Origin: CALARM01 sp036746235
GTDB taxonomy: Bacteria; Vulcanimicrobiota; SpSt-956; JAKJGF01
DNA: 20,798 nt
NCBI GenBank assembly: GCA_036746235.1
Contig: DAIOEN010000128.1
Coordinates: 1-20,798 of the forward strand
Direction of reading: 5' to 3'
This document shows, in pieces, positions 13,684 through 20,798 of this stretch (position 1 is its first letter; the number at the start of each line of letters is the position of its first letter). The notes under the pieces were generated by a model. It had not been told where the DNA came from. It did no database searches and saw only the letters and a list, made by a program, of their open reading frames with translations. The position numbers and the translations under genes were made by a program.

Positions 13684-15501
13684 ATGTCAAATTTTTGTCC
13701 TGATTGCGGGTGTGAAAACAGAGATACATCGAAATTCTGTTCTGAATGCGGTAATAAACTTGCCGGAAAATTTATAAAAGAAAATCTTAAACCCGGTATT
13801 CTTCTGGATAGAAGATATGAAATATTATCTCTTATAAAATCCGGCGGCATGGGCTCTGTTTATAAAGCAAGAGATGTAAGGCTGAAAAGAGACTGTGCTG
13901 TTAAAGAAATGTTCGGAGCATATGAAAAGCCTGAAGACCGGGAATATGCTCTTAAAAGATTTCAGGAAGAAGCTTTTATACTGGCAAATCTGTCCCATGT
14001 AAATCTCCCTGTTGTCATAGATTATTTCGCAGAACATGATCGTTATTATCTTGTCATGGAGTTTATATACGGAAGTGATCTTGAAGAATTATTAAAGAGA
14101 GAAGGTAATCCCGGGCTGCCGGAAAGAAGAGTTGTTAAATATGCCATAGAGGTTCTGGATGTTCTGGATTATCTCCATAATCAAAATCCGCCTATAATTT
14201 ATCGTGATATAAAACCTTCCAATATAATGATCTGTACCTCCGATGACAGAACTGTCCTTATAGATTTCGGTATAGCAAGAACCATGCAGGTTGAAAGTAA
14301 AACTCAGAAGACATCTATAGGAACTCCCAGCTATATTGCTCCTGAACAATGGGCAGGTAAAGCCGGGCCGGGAAGTGATATATATTCACTCGGAATTACC
14401 ATGTATCATTTACTTACAGGACTCCTTCCCGAGCCATATGATGTCGCCCCTATTTCTTCCATTATAAATAATTGCTCTGAAGAACTTGAGAAAATTATAA
14501 TAAAGGCAATAGAAAAGAAACCTTCATCAAGATTTACTACAGCCGGAGAAATGAAAGAATCTCTTGAGAATTACAGGTATAATCCAGGAATAGTTATACC
14601 GGATGAGCCTCAGGAAGGAGAAAAATGTAACAGATGTAAAAAACTGTTTCATCCCAGTGATATGACTGTTAAAGATAATGTTATGTACTGTATAGACTGT
14701 ATTTCTCACCTGGACGGTACGCCATCTGTGCCTACTGTTATGATGAAAGATATGCCTGTTCGGTCCATAATACATCCAAAAGATAATTCGGAAATGATTT
14801 TTATTCCTGAAGGTTCTTTCAATATGGGAAGCAATACAAATATCGATGAGAAACCGGTTCATGAGGTTTTTCTTGATGATTATTATATAGATAAATATCC
14901 TGTCACCTATGAACGGTATAAAAGGTTTGTTCAGGAAACCGGTTATTCAGGGGAAGGTAACTGGATGAAATATTACTCACCTGATAAAGCAAATTATCCT
15001 GTTGTGGAAGTGAGCTGGAATGATGCTAAAGCTTATGCTAAATGGGCAGGGAAGAGTCTTCCCACTGAAGCGGAATGGGAAAAAGCAGCCAGAGGTACCG
15101 AACAGAGGGAATATCCCTGGGGTGATAGATGGGATGCCAATAAATGTAATAATAAAAAAATGAATAAGCCAGACCTTGTAAGCAAAATGATAATAATGAT
15201 GGCAAACCGGGGAACTGTACCCGTGGGAAGTTTCCCTGACGGAAGAAGTCCCTGTGGTGTTATGGATATGGCAGGGAATATAAACGAATGGTGTTCTGAC
15301 TGGTATGATAATAAATATTATAAAGTAAGTGTCAGAGAAAATCCTTCCGGTCCTGCTTCCGGCAGCTGGAAGGTAATAAGAGGCGGCGCATGGTGTGATG
15401 CAGATCAGAATATGTTCCGCAGTTGCGCAAGATATGGCGATCATCCGAGTATAACAAAGGGCATAATAGGTTTTAGATGTGTCTATAAGCCTGCTGTGTG
15501 A
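13684..15501 (+). CDS. Cytosolic zinc-ribbon / Ser/Thr kinase / SUMF1 (FGE-like) fusion
   Basis: A 605-residue protein, numbered from ATG 13684. The order is a zinc ribbon (C5, C8, C19, C22 in MSNFCPDCG onward); a Hanks kinase (about 43-298) with SGGMGSVYKA, K74, YRDIKPSN (D175), DFG (194-196) and APEQW; a second four-cysteine finger (C315, C318, C336, C339); and a SUMF1/FGE-like domain (about 369-601) ending RGGAW...GFRCVY. No membrane segment is seen. Aligned with true formylglycine-generating enzymes, the paired catalytic cysteines are not in place, so SUMF1 probably binds rather than oxidises. The start is uncertain: a GTG at 13627 is also in frame, but those 19 codons are heptamer repeats, and MSNFCPDCG is a natural zinc-ribbon start. 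Neither start has a good ribosome site. Confidence 0.9.
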   Translation: MSNFCPDCGCENRDTSKFCSECGNKLAGKFIKENLKPGILLDRRYEILSLIKSGGMGSVYKARDVRLKRDCAVKEMFGAYEKPEDREYALKRFQEEAFILANLSHVNLPVVIDYFAEHDRYYLVMEFIYGSDLEELLKREGNPGLPERRVVKYAIEVLDVLDYLHNQNPPIIYRDIKPSNIMICTSDDRTVLIDFGIARTMQVESKTQKTSIGTPSYIAPEQWAGKAGPGSDIYSLGITMYHLLTGLLPEPYDVAPISSIINNCSEELEKIIIKAIEKKPSSRFTTAGEMKESLENYRYNPGIVIPDEPQEGEKCNRCKKLFHPSDMTVKDNVMYCIDCISHLDGTPSVPTVMMKDMPVRSIIHPKDNSEMIFIPEGSFNMGSNTNIDEKPVHEVFLDDYYIDKYPVTYERYKRFVQETGYSGEGNWMKYYSPDKANYPVVEVSWNDAKAYAKWAGKSLPTEAEWEKAARGTEQREYPWGDRWDANKCNNKKMNKPDLVSKMIIMMANRGTVPVGSFPDGRSPCGVMDMAGNINEWCSDWYDNKYYKVSVRENPSGPASGSWKVIRGGAWCDADQNMFRSCARYGDHPSITKGIIGFRCVYKPAV

Positions 15502-15505
15502 TCCA

Positions 15506-15538
15506 TGCAGGGGCGTTTAATTAAACAACGCCCCTGCA
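15506..15538. terminator. Bidirectional terminator between convergent genes
   Basis: TGCAGGGGCGTT and its exact complement form a 12-bp GC-rich stem with a 9-nt loop. It lies between the convergent kinase-SUMF1 gene and the PLD-like gene, 4 nt after one stop and 6 nt from the other. Confidence 0.85.
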
Positions 15539-15544
15539 CATATT

Positions 15545-16783
15545 TTAATTCTTTACCTTCGGAGCCTTATATTCTTTCACAGGATCGACCTTTTCTGTAT
15601 AAGGGCCGTTCCAATCTTTATAAAAAACTTCTTTTAATTCCGAATTCATGATCTTACTTTTTACTGCAACACTCAGGTTTCTGCAGTTATAAAAATAATT
15701 TTTCTCCCAGTTGCTTGTACCTATCCATGTGCTGTCAGAGTCGACTATCATATATTTACAGTGCTCTACTCTGGCAAATTCAATAAATCCTCCGCTCCAT
15801 TCGGGAATATTGCTTATTTTAATCTCTATATTGGGCACAAGAGAAAGGCTCTTTATGAAATCTATGGCAGGTTTTTTATTGCTCCAGTTCGCCACAATCA
15901 TTTTTACCTTTACTCCCCTTACTGCAGCACTCCTCAGTGCATTGTCAAGAACAGGGTAAAAGGTTTTATCTCTCCCTGCGGGGGAATAGTCCATAACCTG
16001 TATGCATACTTCTTCTTTTGCATTATTTATCATATCTGTTATGGCATCTTCATCCCACGACATGTCTTTATATATGAGACCTACGGGACTGAAAGCAGGA
16101 TAAAGGGTGATTGTTTCATCTTTATACTGAAGAGAGAGTGTGTTTTTTGAATTCAACACATCCACTGTTTTCTCAAGTTCGGATAAATATTCACTCTTAT
16201 CTTTTGCCTCACATATAAGCCAGTCCAGATTAAATATTTTCTCTACAGTCTGGCCGAATTTTTCATCCCTTATTCTTATACCTATTTCATGGATTTGATT
16301 TAATGCTTTCCAGTCGAAATTCTGACTGCCTAAAAATACGTCTTTCCCGTCGGAAATAAAATATTTGGCATGCATGACACCGTCTGTAAGTTTTATTAAA
16401 GGTATTATTCTTACGGAAATATTCGGCACCTTATTCAATTCGTCCAGTGTTTCCGGATAGGTTTCATAAAATTTGGAATCCGATATTATTCTTACCGTTA
16501 CACCCCGTGTTGCAGCTTCTTTTATGGCATTTATTATATTCTCCAGAGGATGACCTTTTTCATTACATATATAAAAAACCTCTATATCAAGGGTCTTTTG
16601 CGCTTCCTTTATCATATCCAGCCATACATCCGGCGCGTTTCTTATAGATGGGGAATCCAGCATCGTTTCCAGAGGAATACTTTCCACCAGTTCTACCGGC
16701 TGAGAAAAACTTTTGTCCTGGCCGATTGCCATAAGGGGGAACATTAAAACAAAGAGAAAAGAGAGAAATAAGATTTTCTTCAT
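15545..16783 (-). CDS. Exported phospholipase-D-superfamily protein, PLD3/PLD4/K4-like
   Basis: A 412-residue protein with an N-terminal signal peptide (KKILFLSFLFVLMFPLMAIG, cleavage near 21), so it acts outside the cytoplasmic membrane. Both HKD motifs of the superfamily are complete: H138-K140-D145 in HAKYFISDGKDVFLGSQN, and H341-K343-D348 in HCKYMIVD, followed by WIGTSNWEKNYF. The phrases VESIPLET, LTDGVMHAKY, FLGSQNFDWKAL and KDWNGPY closely follow the animal PLD3/PLD4 and poxvirus K4 group, whose animal members are 5' exonucleases. Nuclease or phospholipase activity here is inference. ATG 16783 has AGGAGG 8 nt upstream and a strong promoter at 16876-16848. It is transcribed alone and ends at a shared terminator. 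Confidence 0.9.
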   Translation of the reverse strand: MKKILFLSFLFVLMFPLMAIGQDKSFSQPVELVESIPLETMLDSPSIRNAPDVWLDMIKEAQKTLDIEVFYICNEKGHPLENIINAIKEAATRGVTVRIISDSKFYETYPETLDELNKVPNISVRIIPLIKLTDGVMHAKYFISDGKDVFLGSQNFDWKALNQIHEIGIRIRDEKFGQTVEKIFNLDWLICEAKDKSEYLSELEKTVDVLNSKNTLSLQYKDETITLYPAFSPVGLIYKDMSWDEDAITDMINNAKEEVCIQVMDYSPAGRDKTFYPVLDNALRSAAVRGVKVKMIVANWSNKKPAIDFIKSLSLVPNIEIKISNIPEWSGGFIEFARVEHCKYMIVDSDSTWIGTSNWEKNYFYNCRNLSVAVKSKIMNSELKEVFYKDWNGPYTEKVDPVKEYKAPKVKN

Positions 16784-16803
16784 AAAAAATTGCCTCCTGA
16801 TTA

Positions 16804-16837
16804 TAGTTAATAGTGAGTATATCCAATTCTTTTCACT
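16804..16837 (-). repeat. 35-bp dispersed leader element, copy B
   Basis: The minus-strand copy of the element at 3859-3893, with one base fewer and about four substitutions. Read in gene direction, it ends 3-4 nt before the Shine-Dalgarno site of the PLD-like gene, matching the position of copy A relative to its kinase. Confidence 0.55.
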
Positions 16838-16847
16838 GACCTAATAA

Positions 16848-16876
16848 ATCATATAGCAAAGCTCTCTGGCAGTCAA
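16848..16876 (-). promoter_or_regulatory. Promoter of the PLD-like gene
   Basis: On the minus strand, TTGACT (16876-16871) and TATGAT (16853-16848) are 17 bp apart. Each matches consensus at five of six positions. It is divergent from the glycosyltransferase promoter 11 bp away. Confidence 0.8.
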
Positions 16877-16886
16877 CTACTTTTAA

Positions 16887-16915
16887 TTGAATTTTTATTT
16901 TTTATCATATATAAT
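16887..16915 (+). promoter_or_regulatory. Promoter of the glycosyltransferase gene
   Basis: TTGAAT (16887-16892), a 17-bp spacer and a perfect TATAAT (16910-16915) lead into a leader of about 70 nt. Confidence 0.75.
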
Positions 16916-16930
16916 AATTCGGCGAAACAT

Positions 16931-16940
16931 CTGACGTCAG
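16931..16940. promoter_or_regulatory. Perfect 10-bp palindrome CTGACGTCAG
   Basis: The palindrome lies just downstream of the predicted glycosyltransferase transcription start, where an operator would act. No regulator is identifiable and a site this short can occur by chance. Confidence 0.2.
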
Positions 16941-16990
16941 TATAAGTAATATTTTTCGTAACAGGTAACGCGTGACGGGAGAAACACTAT

Positions 16991-18772
16991 ATGGTCATAT
17001 TAAGCTCTATGTCCTCCGGGTTTTTATTCTTCTTTTTAAAGCAATACTCCGTAGCCCTGTTATTACTACTTGTATTTTCCGGGCTTGGAAGACTCGTATT
17101 AACTAAAATTAAGGTGAAATCTTCTTCCGTTTTTGAAGAATTATTTTTCTCTCTATCCGCCGGAATGGCTCTGACTGTTATTTATATTTCCTTCCTTGCC
17201 ATCTCCGGTATTTTATATAAACCGTTACTTTTATTACTTTTAACCGGTTTAATAGGATTGAAATATATAAAGTTAACAAAGGAATATATATATATTGCCC
17301 TGTTGTTTATAATCTTTTTACCGTCAATGGTTTTGACTTTATATCCTCCTTTTTACTGGGATGATACAGGGTATCACCTTCCTCTTGCTCAGGCAATGGT
17401 CGAACAACACAGACTGGTTTTTGATAAATTTCTGATATATCCCGTATTCCCTTTAAACGGAGATATTTTGTTAATTTCAGGTTTATCCTTTGATCCTGTA
17501 ACGGCACAGCTAATTCCATGGATATGTTTTTTTACCCTTTCCGCAGGCTGTTTTTCGGAAATAAAAAAGAGGTTCAGTTACGGGGCAGGTTTTATAGCTT
17601 CAAGCCTTTTTTGCTCAAACCAGATACTGACTTTTTTCTCTACTATCTGTTATATTGATACTATTGTCTGTCTTTTTATCACCTCTGCCGTAATCGCTTT
17701 ATATAATTTTTTAAATGATAAAGATAAAAAATGGCTTTATATATCCGGAGTTTTTCTTGGCATATCTCTCGGAACGAAATATATTGCCATAATCTTCCTG
17801 GTAATTATAACCATACTGCTTGTTTTATTCAAAAAGCAGAAAGAATTATTAATATATATCCTTATAGTTTTAACATTCGGCTGTCCGTGGTATATAAGAA
17901 ATTTTTATTATACGGGAAATCCTGTATGGCCTGTACTGGGAGGAGGAACTCTGTGGAACTCCGCTGATTATGCCAGACAGCTTTATGATTTAAAATACAG
18001 CGGCCCGGAAAAAACATGTGTTAATTTCCTGAAATTTCCTTTATATTTCAGTCAACGGTATTCCTATCACGGTAATGCCATTGTGTTAAATCCTGTCATA
18101 TGGCCGGGATTAATCTTACTGCTTTATTATAAGGACCATTACGGTCTGTTTTTTTTATTTATTTCCATAACTTTTACTTTATGCTGGTTTATCACTACAA
18201 ATCTTGTACGATACTATATTGTTAATATAGCTGTCATAACTATAGCTTCTTCTGCAGGGATAGTATTTTTTTTAGAAAAGCTCAAAAATAAACACATAAG
18301 AATTGTTCTCTCTCTGTTACTCATTTTTCTTAATCTGACTCTCTTTTATTCCTTTACGTGTAATATGTTATATTCCAGGGGTAAAGTGCCTGTTTCTTCC
18401 GAAGAAAGAGAAACTTTTTTACTGAACTCCTGGCCTTCTTACAGAACCACGAAGATTGCTTCTCAACTGGAAGGTAAAACGTACGGACTCTTCAGTGATA
18501 ATATGGTATTTTACGGTAAAGGTAAACTCATAGGCTCTATTTACGGAGAGACACGATTTTCAGATGTGCTGGATCTCATGAATTCACCGGATTTATTATA
18601 TAAACATCTGAGAAAGATGGATGTTAAGAATTTTCTGATTGTTAAACAGAGAATGGATCGTCTACATAAAATAAAGAATATGGAACTTTCCCGTATAAAT
18701 TCAAGTCAGTATTTTGTTAAAATTTATGAAGATAATTATACTGTTCTGTACATGTTAAAAGATAGTAAATAA
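16991..18772 (+). CDS. GT-C-fold membrane glycosyltransferase (PMT/ArnT-like, GT39-type)
   Basis: A 593-residue membrane protein with about 10-12 hydrophobic spans in the first 440 residues and a soluble tail. The first outside loop has YPPFYWDDTGYHLPLAQ (D124, D125), matching the conserved acidic motif of polyprenyl-phosphate-dependent GT-C enzymes. GCPWYIRNFYYTGNPVWP is another phrase of this group. Such enzymes move a sugar from a lipid carrier to a protein or lipid on the outer face of the membrane. The donor and acceptor are unknown. ATG 16991 has GGGAGA about 9 nt upstream. The gene has its own promoter, divergent from the PLD-like gene, and nadE follows with a separate promoter. Confidence 0.85.
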   Translation: MVILSSMSSGFLFFFLKQYSVALLLLLVFSGLGRLVLTKIKVKSSSVFEELFFSLSAGMALTVIYISFLAISGILYKPLLLLLLTGLIGLKYIKLTKEYIYIALLFIIFLPSMVLTLYPPFYWDDTGYHLPLAQAMVEQHRLVFDKFLIYPVFPLNGDILLISGLSFDPVTAQLIPWICFFTLSAGCFSEIKKRFSYGAGFIASSLFCSNQILTFFSTICYIDTIVCLFITSAVIALYNFLNDKDKKWLYISGVFLGISLGTKYIAIIFLVIITILLVLFKKQKELLIYILIVLTFGCPWYIRNFYYTGNPVWPVLGGGTLWNSADYARQLYDLKYSGPEKTCVNFLKFPLYFSQRYSYHGNAIVLNPVIWPGLILLLYYKDHYGLFFLFISITFTLCWFITTNLVRYYIVNIAVITIASSAGIVFFLEKLKNKHIRIVLSLLLIFLNLTLFYSFTCNMLYSRGKVPVSSEERETFLLNSWPSYRTTKIASQLEGKTYGLFSDNMVFYGKGKLIGSIYGETRFSDVLDLMNSPDLLYKHLRKMDVKNFLIVKQRMDRLHKIKNMELSRINSSQYFVKIYEDNYTVLYMLKDSK

Positions 18773-18774
18773 AA

Positions 18775-18803
18775 TTGAAATTTTATTCACTATACTATAT
18801 AAT
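18775..18803 (+). promoter_or_regulatory. Promoter of nadE
   Basis: TTGAAA (18775-18780) and TATAAT (18798-18803) are 17 bp apart. The -35 starts two bases after the stop codon of the glycosyltransferase gene. A partial GTCACGCATCAT heptamer pair lies in the leader at 18826-18837. Confidence 0.8.
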
Positions 18804-18857
18804 TATTTGACACACATATTATTCCGTCACGCATCATGAATTAAAGAAAGGCTGTGA

Positions 18858-20594
18858 ATGATTTTGAGTATACTTCGTATGGCCCTGGGGCAGATAAATA
18901 CTACGGCAGGAGATTTCAAAGGCAATCTAAAAAAGGTAACAGATTGCCTGAATATGGGGAGAGAAAATAATGTTGATATAGTAATCTTTCCAGAATTAAC
19001 TACTACCGGTTATCCCCCTGAAGATCTCCTTTTGAAACCGAGCTTTATAGAGGCAAACCTGAATATGCTGAAACAGGTGATTTCATCGAGTAACGGCATA
19101 GGCTGTATTCTCGGATTTGTAGAAGGTGAGAAAGAACTTTATAATTCCGCTGCTTTCATATATGACGGCAGATTGCTCGGAACATGCCAGAAATTGCTTC
19201 TTCCCAATTACGGCGTTTTTGATGAAAAAAGATATTTTACGGCGGGAGATAAACATACCGTATTCGATACGGGACAGGTAAAACTGGGAGTCAATATCTG
19301 TGAAGACATATGGTTTGAAGATGTTACAAGGTTTCAATCCCTGAAAGGCGATGCGGAAATAATAATAAATATTTCTTCTTCACCCTATCACAGGTCTAAA
19401 TGGAAAATCAGGCAGGACCTTATATCTATGAGAGCAACAGATAACAATGTAATTATTGTTTATGTCAATCAGGTAGGAGGTCAGGATGAACTTGTTTTTG
19501 ACGGACAGAGCCTTGTTATGGGGCCAAATGGCGAAATTATTGCAGTAGGAAAACAGTTTGAAGAGGATTTTGTCATATTCGATATAGATACGGTAAAACT
19601 CAGGCATAACAGACTCAATAACAGCCAGTTCCAGAAAAGAAAAGCTCTCTTTCAGGCAACCGAAAAACTCCGTCTTGTAAAACTGGAAGAATGGTATGAA
19701 AAACCTGATAAAAAGGTCATACCTTTCAGAGAAATAAAGCCTTTAGAGGATGAAGAAGAAATATATTCAGCTCTTGTTCTGGGACTTCGGGATTATGTGA
19801 GAAAAAATGGCTTCAAGAAAGTTGTCCTTGGTTTGAGCGGAGGCATAGATTCTGCCCTTTCTGCAGCCATTGCAGTCGATGCACTGGGAAAAGAACATGT
19901 AACAGGTGTTGCCATGCCTTCCATGTATTCTTCAGAGGGAAGTGTTACAGATGCCAGAAAACTTGCAGAAAATTTCGATATAGAATTTATGATAGTACCT
20001 GTGACAGATGTATTTAACAGCTACGAAAAAACTTTTGCTGATCTCTTCAAAGGTCTTCCTTCCGATGTGACTGAAGAAAATCTTCAGGCGAGAATAAGGG
20101 GAAATATACTTATGGCACTGTCCAATAAGTTTAATTCCCTCGTTCTTGCCACAGGAAATAAAAGTGAAATAAGTGTCGGATACTGTACTCTTTACGGCGA
20201 TATGGTAGGAGGCTTTTCGGTCATAAAAGACCTTCCGAAAGAACTTGTTTATAAACTGTCCCGTTATAAAAATACTGTAGTAGGCTTCAGTGTTATTCCT
20301 GAAAATACTATAGATAAACCTCCTTCTGCAGAACTGCGTCCTGATCAGAAGGACGAAGACAGTCTCCCTCCTTACTCTGTTCTGGATCCAATACTGGAAG
20401 CCTATGTGGAAGAAAATAAAAGTATTAAGGATATAGTGAATATGGGATATAAAGAAGAAGTAGTAAGAGATGTTATGCACCTTGTTGACAGGAGTGAATT
20501 TAAAAGACGTCAGGGAGCGCCGGGGATAAAGATAACTCCAAGGGCTTTCGGCAAAGACAGAAGAATGCCCATAACGAACGGCTACAGAGGCTGA
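18858..20594 (+). CDS. nadE: Glutamine-dependent NAD+ synthetase
   Basis: A 578-residue two-domain enzyme that amidates nicotinic acid adenine dinucleotide to NAD+, the last step of NAD synthesis. The N-terminal nitrilase-type glutaminase (about 8-270) has the catalytic triad E46 (FPELTTTGYPPEDLL), K112 (QKLLLPNYGVFDEKRYF) and C148 (NICEDIWF). The C-terminal synthetase (about 295-578) has the ATP-pyrophosphatase loop LSGGIDSAL (326-334), ATGNKSE (431-437) and PSAELRPDQKDEDSLPPY. Both halves are intact, so the enzyme can use glutamine rather than only free ammonia. I keep ATG 18858, with AAAGG 6 nt upstream; an internal ATG at 18879 gives MALGQINTTAGDF, also close to a family start. A strong terminator follows. 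Confidence 0.96.
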   Translation: MILSILRMALGQINTTAGDFKGNLKKVTDCLNMGRENNVDIVIFPELTTTGYPPEDLLLKPSFIEANLNMLKQVISSSNGIGCILGFVEGEKELYNSAAFIYDGRLLGTCQKLLLPNYGVFDEKRYFTAGDKHTVFDTGQVKLGVNICEDIWFEDVTRFQSLKGDAEIIINISSSPYHRSKWKIRQDLISMRATDNNVIIVYVNQVGGQDELVFDGQSLVMGPNGEIIAVGKQFEEDFVIFDIDTVKLRHNRLNNSQFQKRKALFQATEKLRLVKLEEWYEKPDKKVIPFREIKPLEDEEEIYSALVLGLRDYVRKNGFKKVVLGLSGGIDSALSAAIAVDALGKEHVTGVAMPSMYSSEGSVTDARKLAENFDIEFMIVPVTDVFNSYEKTFADLFKGLPSDVTEENLQARIRGNILMALSNKFNSLVLATGNKSEISVGYCTLYGDMVGGFSVIKDLPKELVYKLSRYKNTVVGFSVIPENTIDKPPSAELRPDQKDEDSLPPYSVLDPILEAYVEENKSIKDIVNMGYKEEVVRDVMHLVDRSEFKRRQGAPGIKITPRAFGKDRRMPITNGYRG

Positions 20595-20604
20595 GAAAAC
20601 TAAA

Positions 20605-20627
20605 GGGGGGCTGATTAACAGCCCCCT
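20605..20627 (+). terminator. Terminator after nadE
   Basis: GGGGGCTG and CAGCCCCC form an 8-bp GC-rich stem extended by a G-T pair, with a 5-nt loop, and then ATGTTTTA. It starts 10 nt after the nadE stop. A second dyad (GTTTTAC-A-GTAAAAC, 20630-20644) and a perfect AT palindrome (20647-20662) follow, and may serve the convergent gene. Confidence 0.85.
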
Positions 20628-20697
20628 ATGTTTTACAGTAAAACGCTTTTAATTAATTAAAATAATTACGCAATACCTTTTTTTTCTTTGTTAATTT

Positions 20698-20798
20698 TTA
20701 GTTACCAGTAGGTGCTGCTTCACCGGTAGGTGCTGCTTCACCGGTAGGTGCTACTTCGCCAGTAGGTGCTACTTCGCCAGTAGGTGCTACTTCGCCAG
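20698..20798 (-). CDS. C-terminal end of a protein with tandem GEVAPT hexapeptides (runs off window end)
   Basis: Read on the minus strand, the last 33 codons are an uninterrupted series of GEVAPT (three copies visible), then GEAAPT twice, then GN and TAA. The 6-residue repeat equals an 18-bp DNA repeat. The plus-strand reading is blocked by a TAG just before the repeats, so the minus strand is the likely coding strand. It is convergent with nadE. A Pro/Thr/Glu low-complexity tail of this kind is common as a flexible linker or as the end of an exported or cell-surface protein. The rest of the gene is outside the window, so no function is offered. Confidence 0.65.
   Translation of the reverse strand, partial: GEVAPTGEVAPTGEVAPTGEAAPTGEAAPTGN
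20704..20798. repeat. Tandem 18-bp repeat, five full copies plus part of a sixth
   Basis: Units start at 20704, 20722, 20740, 20758, 20776 and 20794. They differ only at three positions (A/G at the first base, A/G at the fourth, G/A at the fourteenth). The array continues past the window edge. Unit length is a multiple of three, so copy number can change without a frameshift. Confidence 0.95.

Noticed and set aside
15380..15490. SUMF1 end as the variable region of a diversity-generating retroelement
   Set aside because: No reverse transcriptase or template repeat is in the window and the codons are not enriched in AAC/AAT as expected for adenine mutagenesis.
20704..20798. Plus-strand protein with PVGAAS/PVGATS repeats
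   Set aside because: A TAG lies directly before the repeats in that frame and no start codon is available within the window.

Overview
This AT-rich bacterial window carries genes on both strands, with strong Shine-Dalgarno sites and sigma-70-type promoters (several TTGAnn / 17 bp / TATAAT pairs and three extended -10 boxes of the form TGTTAnAAT). The organism cannot be named from the sequence. TRAP (MtrB) is best known from Bacillota. Three large Ser/Thr kinases, a Uma2 nuclease and many 7-bp tandem repeats are more typical of complex, often uncultured phyla. TGA is a normal stop here.

Layout. 1-980 (minus strand): the 5' end of trpB, a 360-base leader, and mtrB behind a near-perfect promoter. 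The leader holds 12 GAG/UAG triplets, mostly 2 nt apart, followed by an intrinsic terminator. This is the textbook architecture of TRAP-controlled transcription attenuation, with regulator and target side by side. 1015-5411 (plus): two membrane Ser/Thr kinases flank two membrane proteins. Both kinases and one of the membrane proteins end in the same small cysteine-containing, pseudopilin-like domain, predicted to lie outside the membrane. 5532-7319: an OmpR-type response regulator and a histidine kinase that probably starts at CTG. 7346-8825: a Uma2 nuclease and a TPR protein whose first repeat appears frameshifted. 8994-9410: single-stranded DNA-binding protein. 9492-13602: a molybdenum hydroxylase catalytic subunit, its 2Fe-2S subunit, and an M29-type metallopeptidase-fold protein. 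13684-15501: a cytosolic zinc-ribbon / Ser/Thr kinase / SUMF1 fusion. 15545-16783 (minus): an exported phospholipase-D-fold protein resembling the PLD3/PLD4/poxvirus K4 group. 16991-18772: a GT-C-type membrane glycosyltransferase. 18858-20594: glutamine-dependent NAD+ synthetase. 20698-end (minus): the 3' end of a gene encoding tandem GEVAPT hexapeptides.

A recurring feature is 7-bp tandem repeats (GCGTCAC, GTAATGS, GCATCAC, GTGAAAA, CTGATCA, CTTCACC) just upstream of coding regions. A related 35-bp dispersed element occurs in two leaders.

The two strongest observations are the compact mtrB / triplet-leader / trpB control unit and the kinase cluster sharing one ectodomain. All homology statements come from motif recognition by eye; no database search was run.
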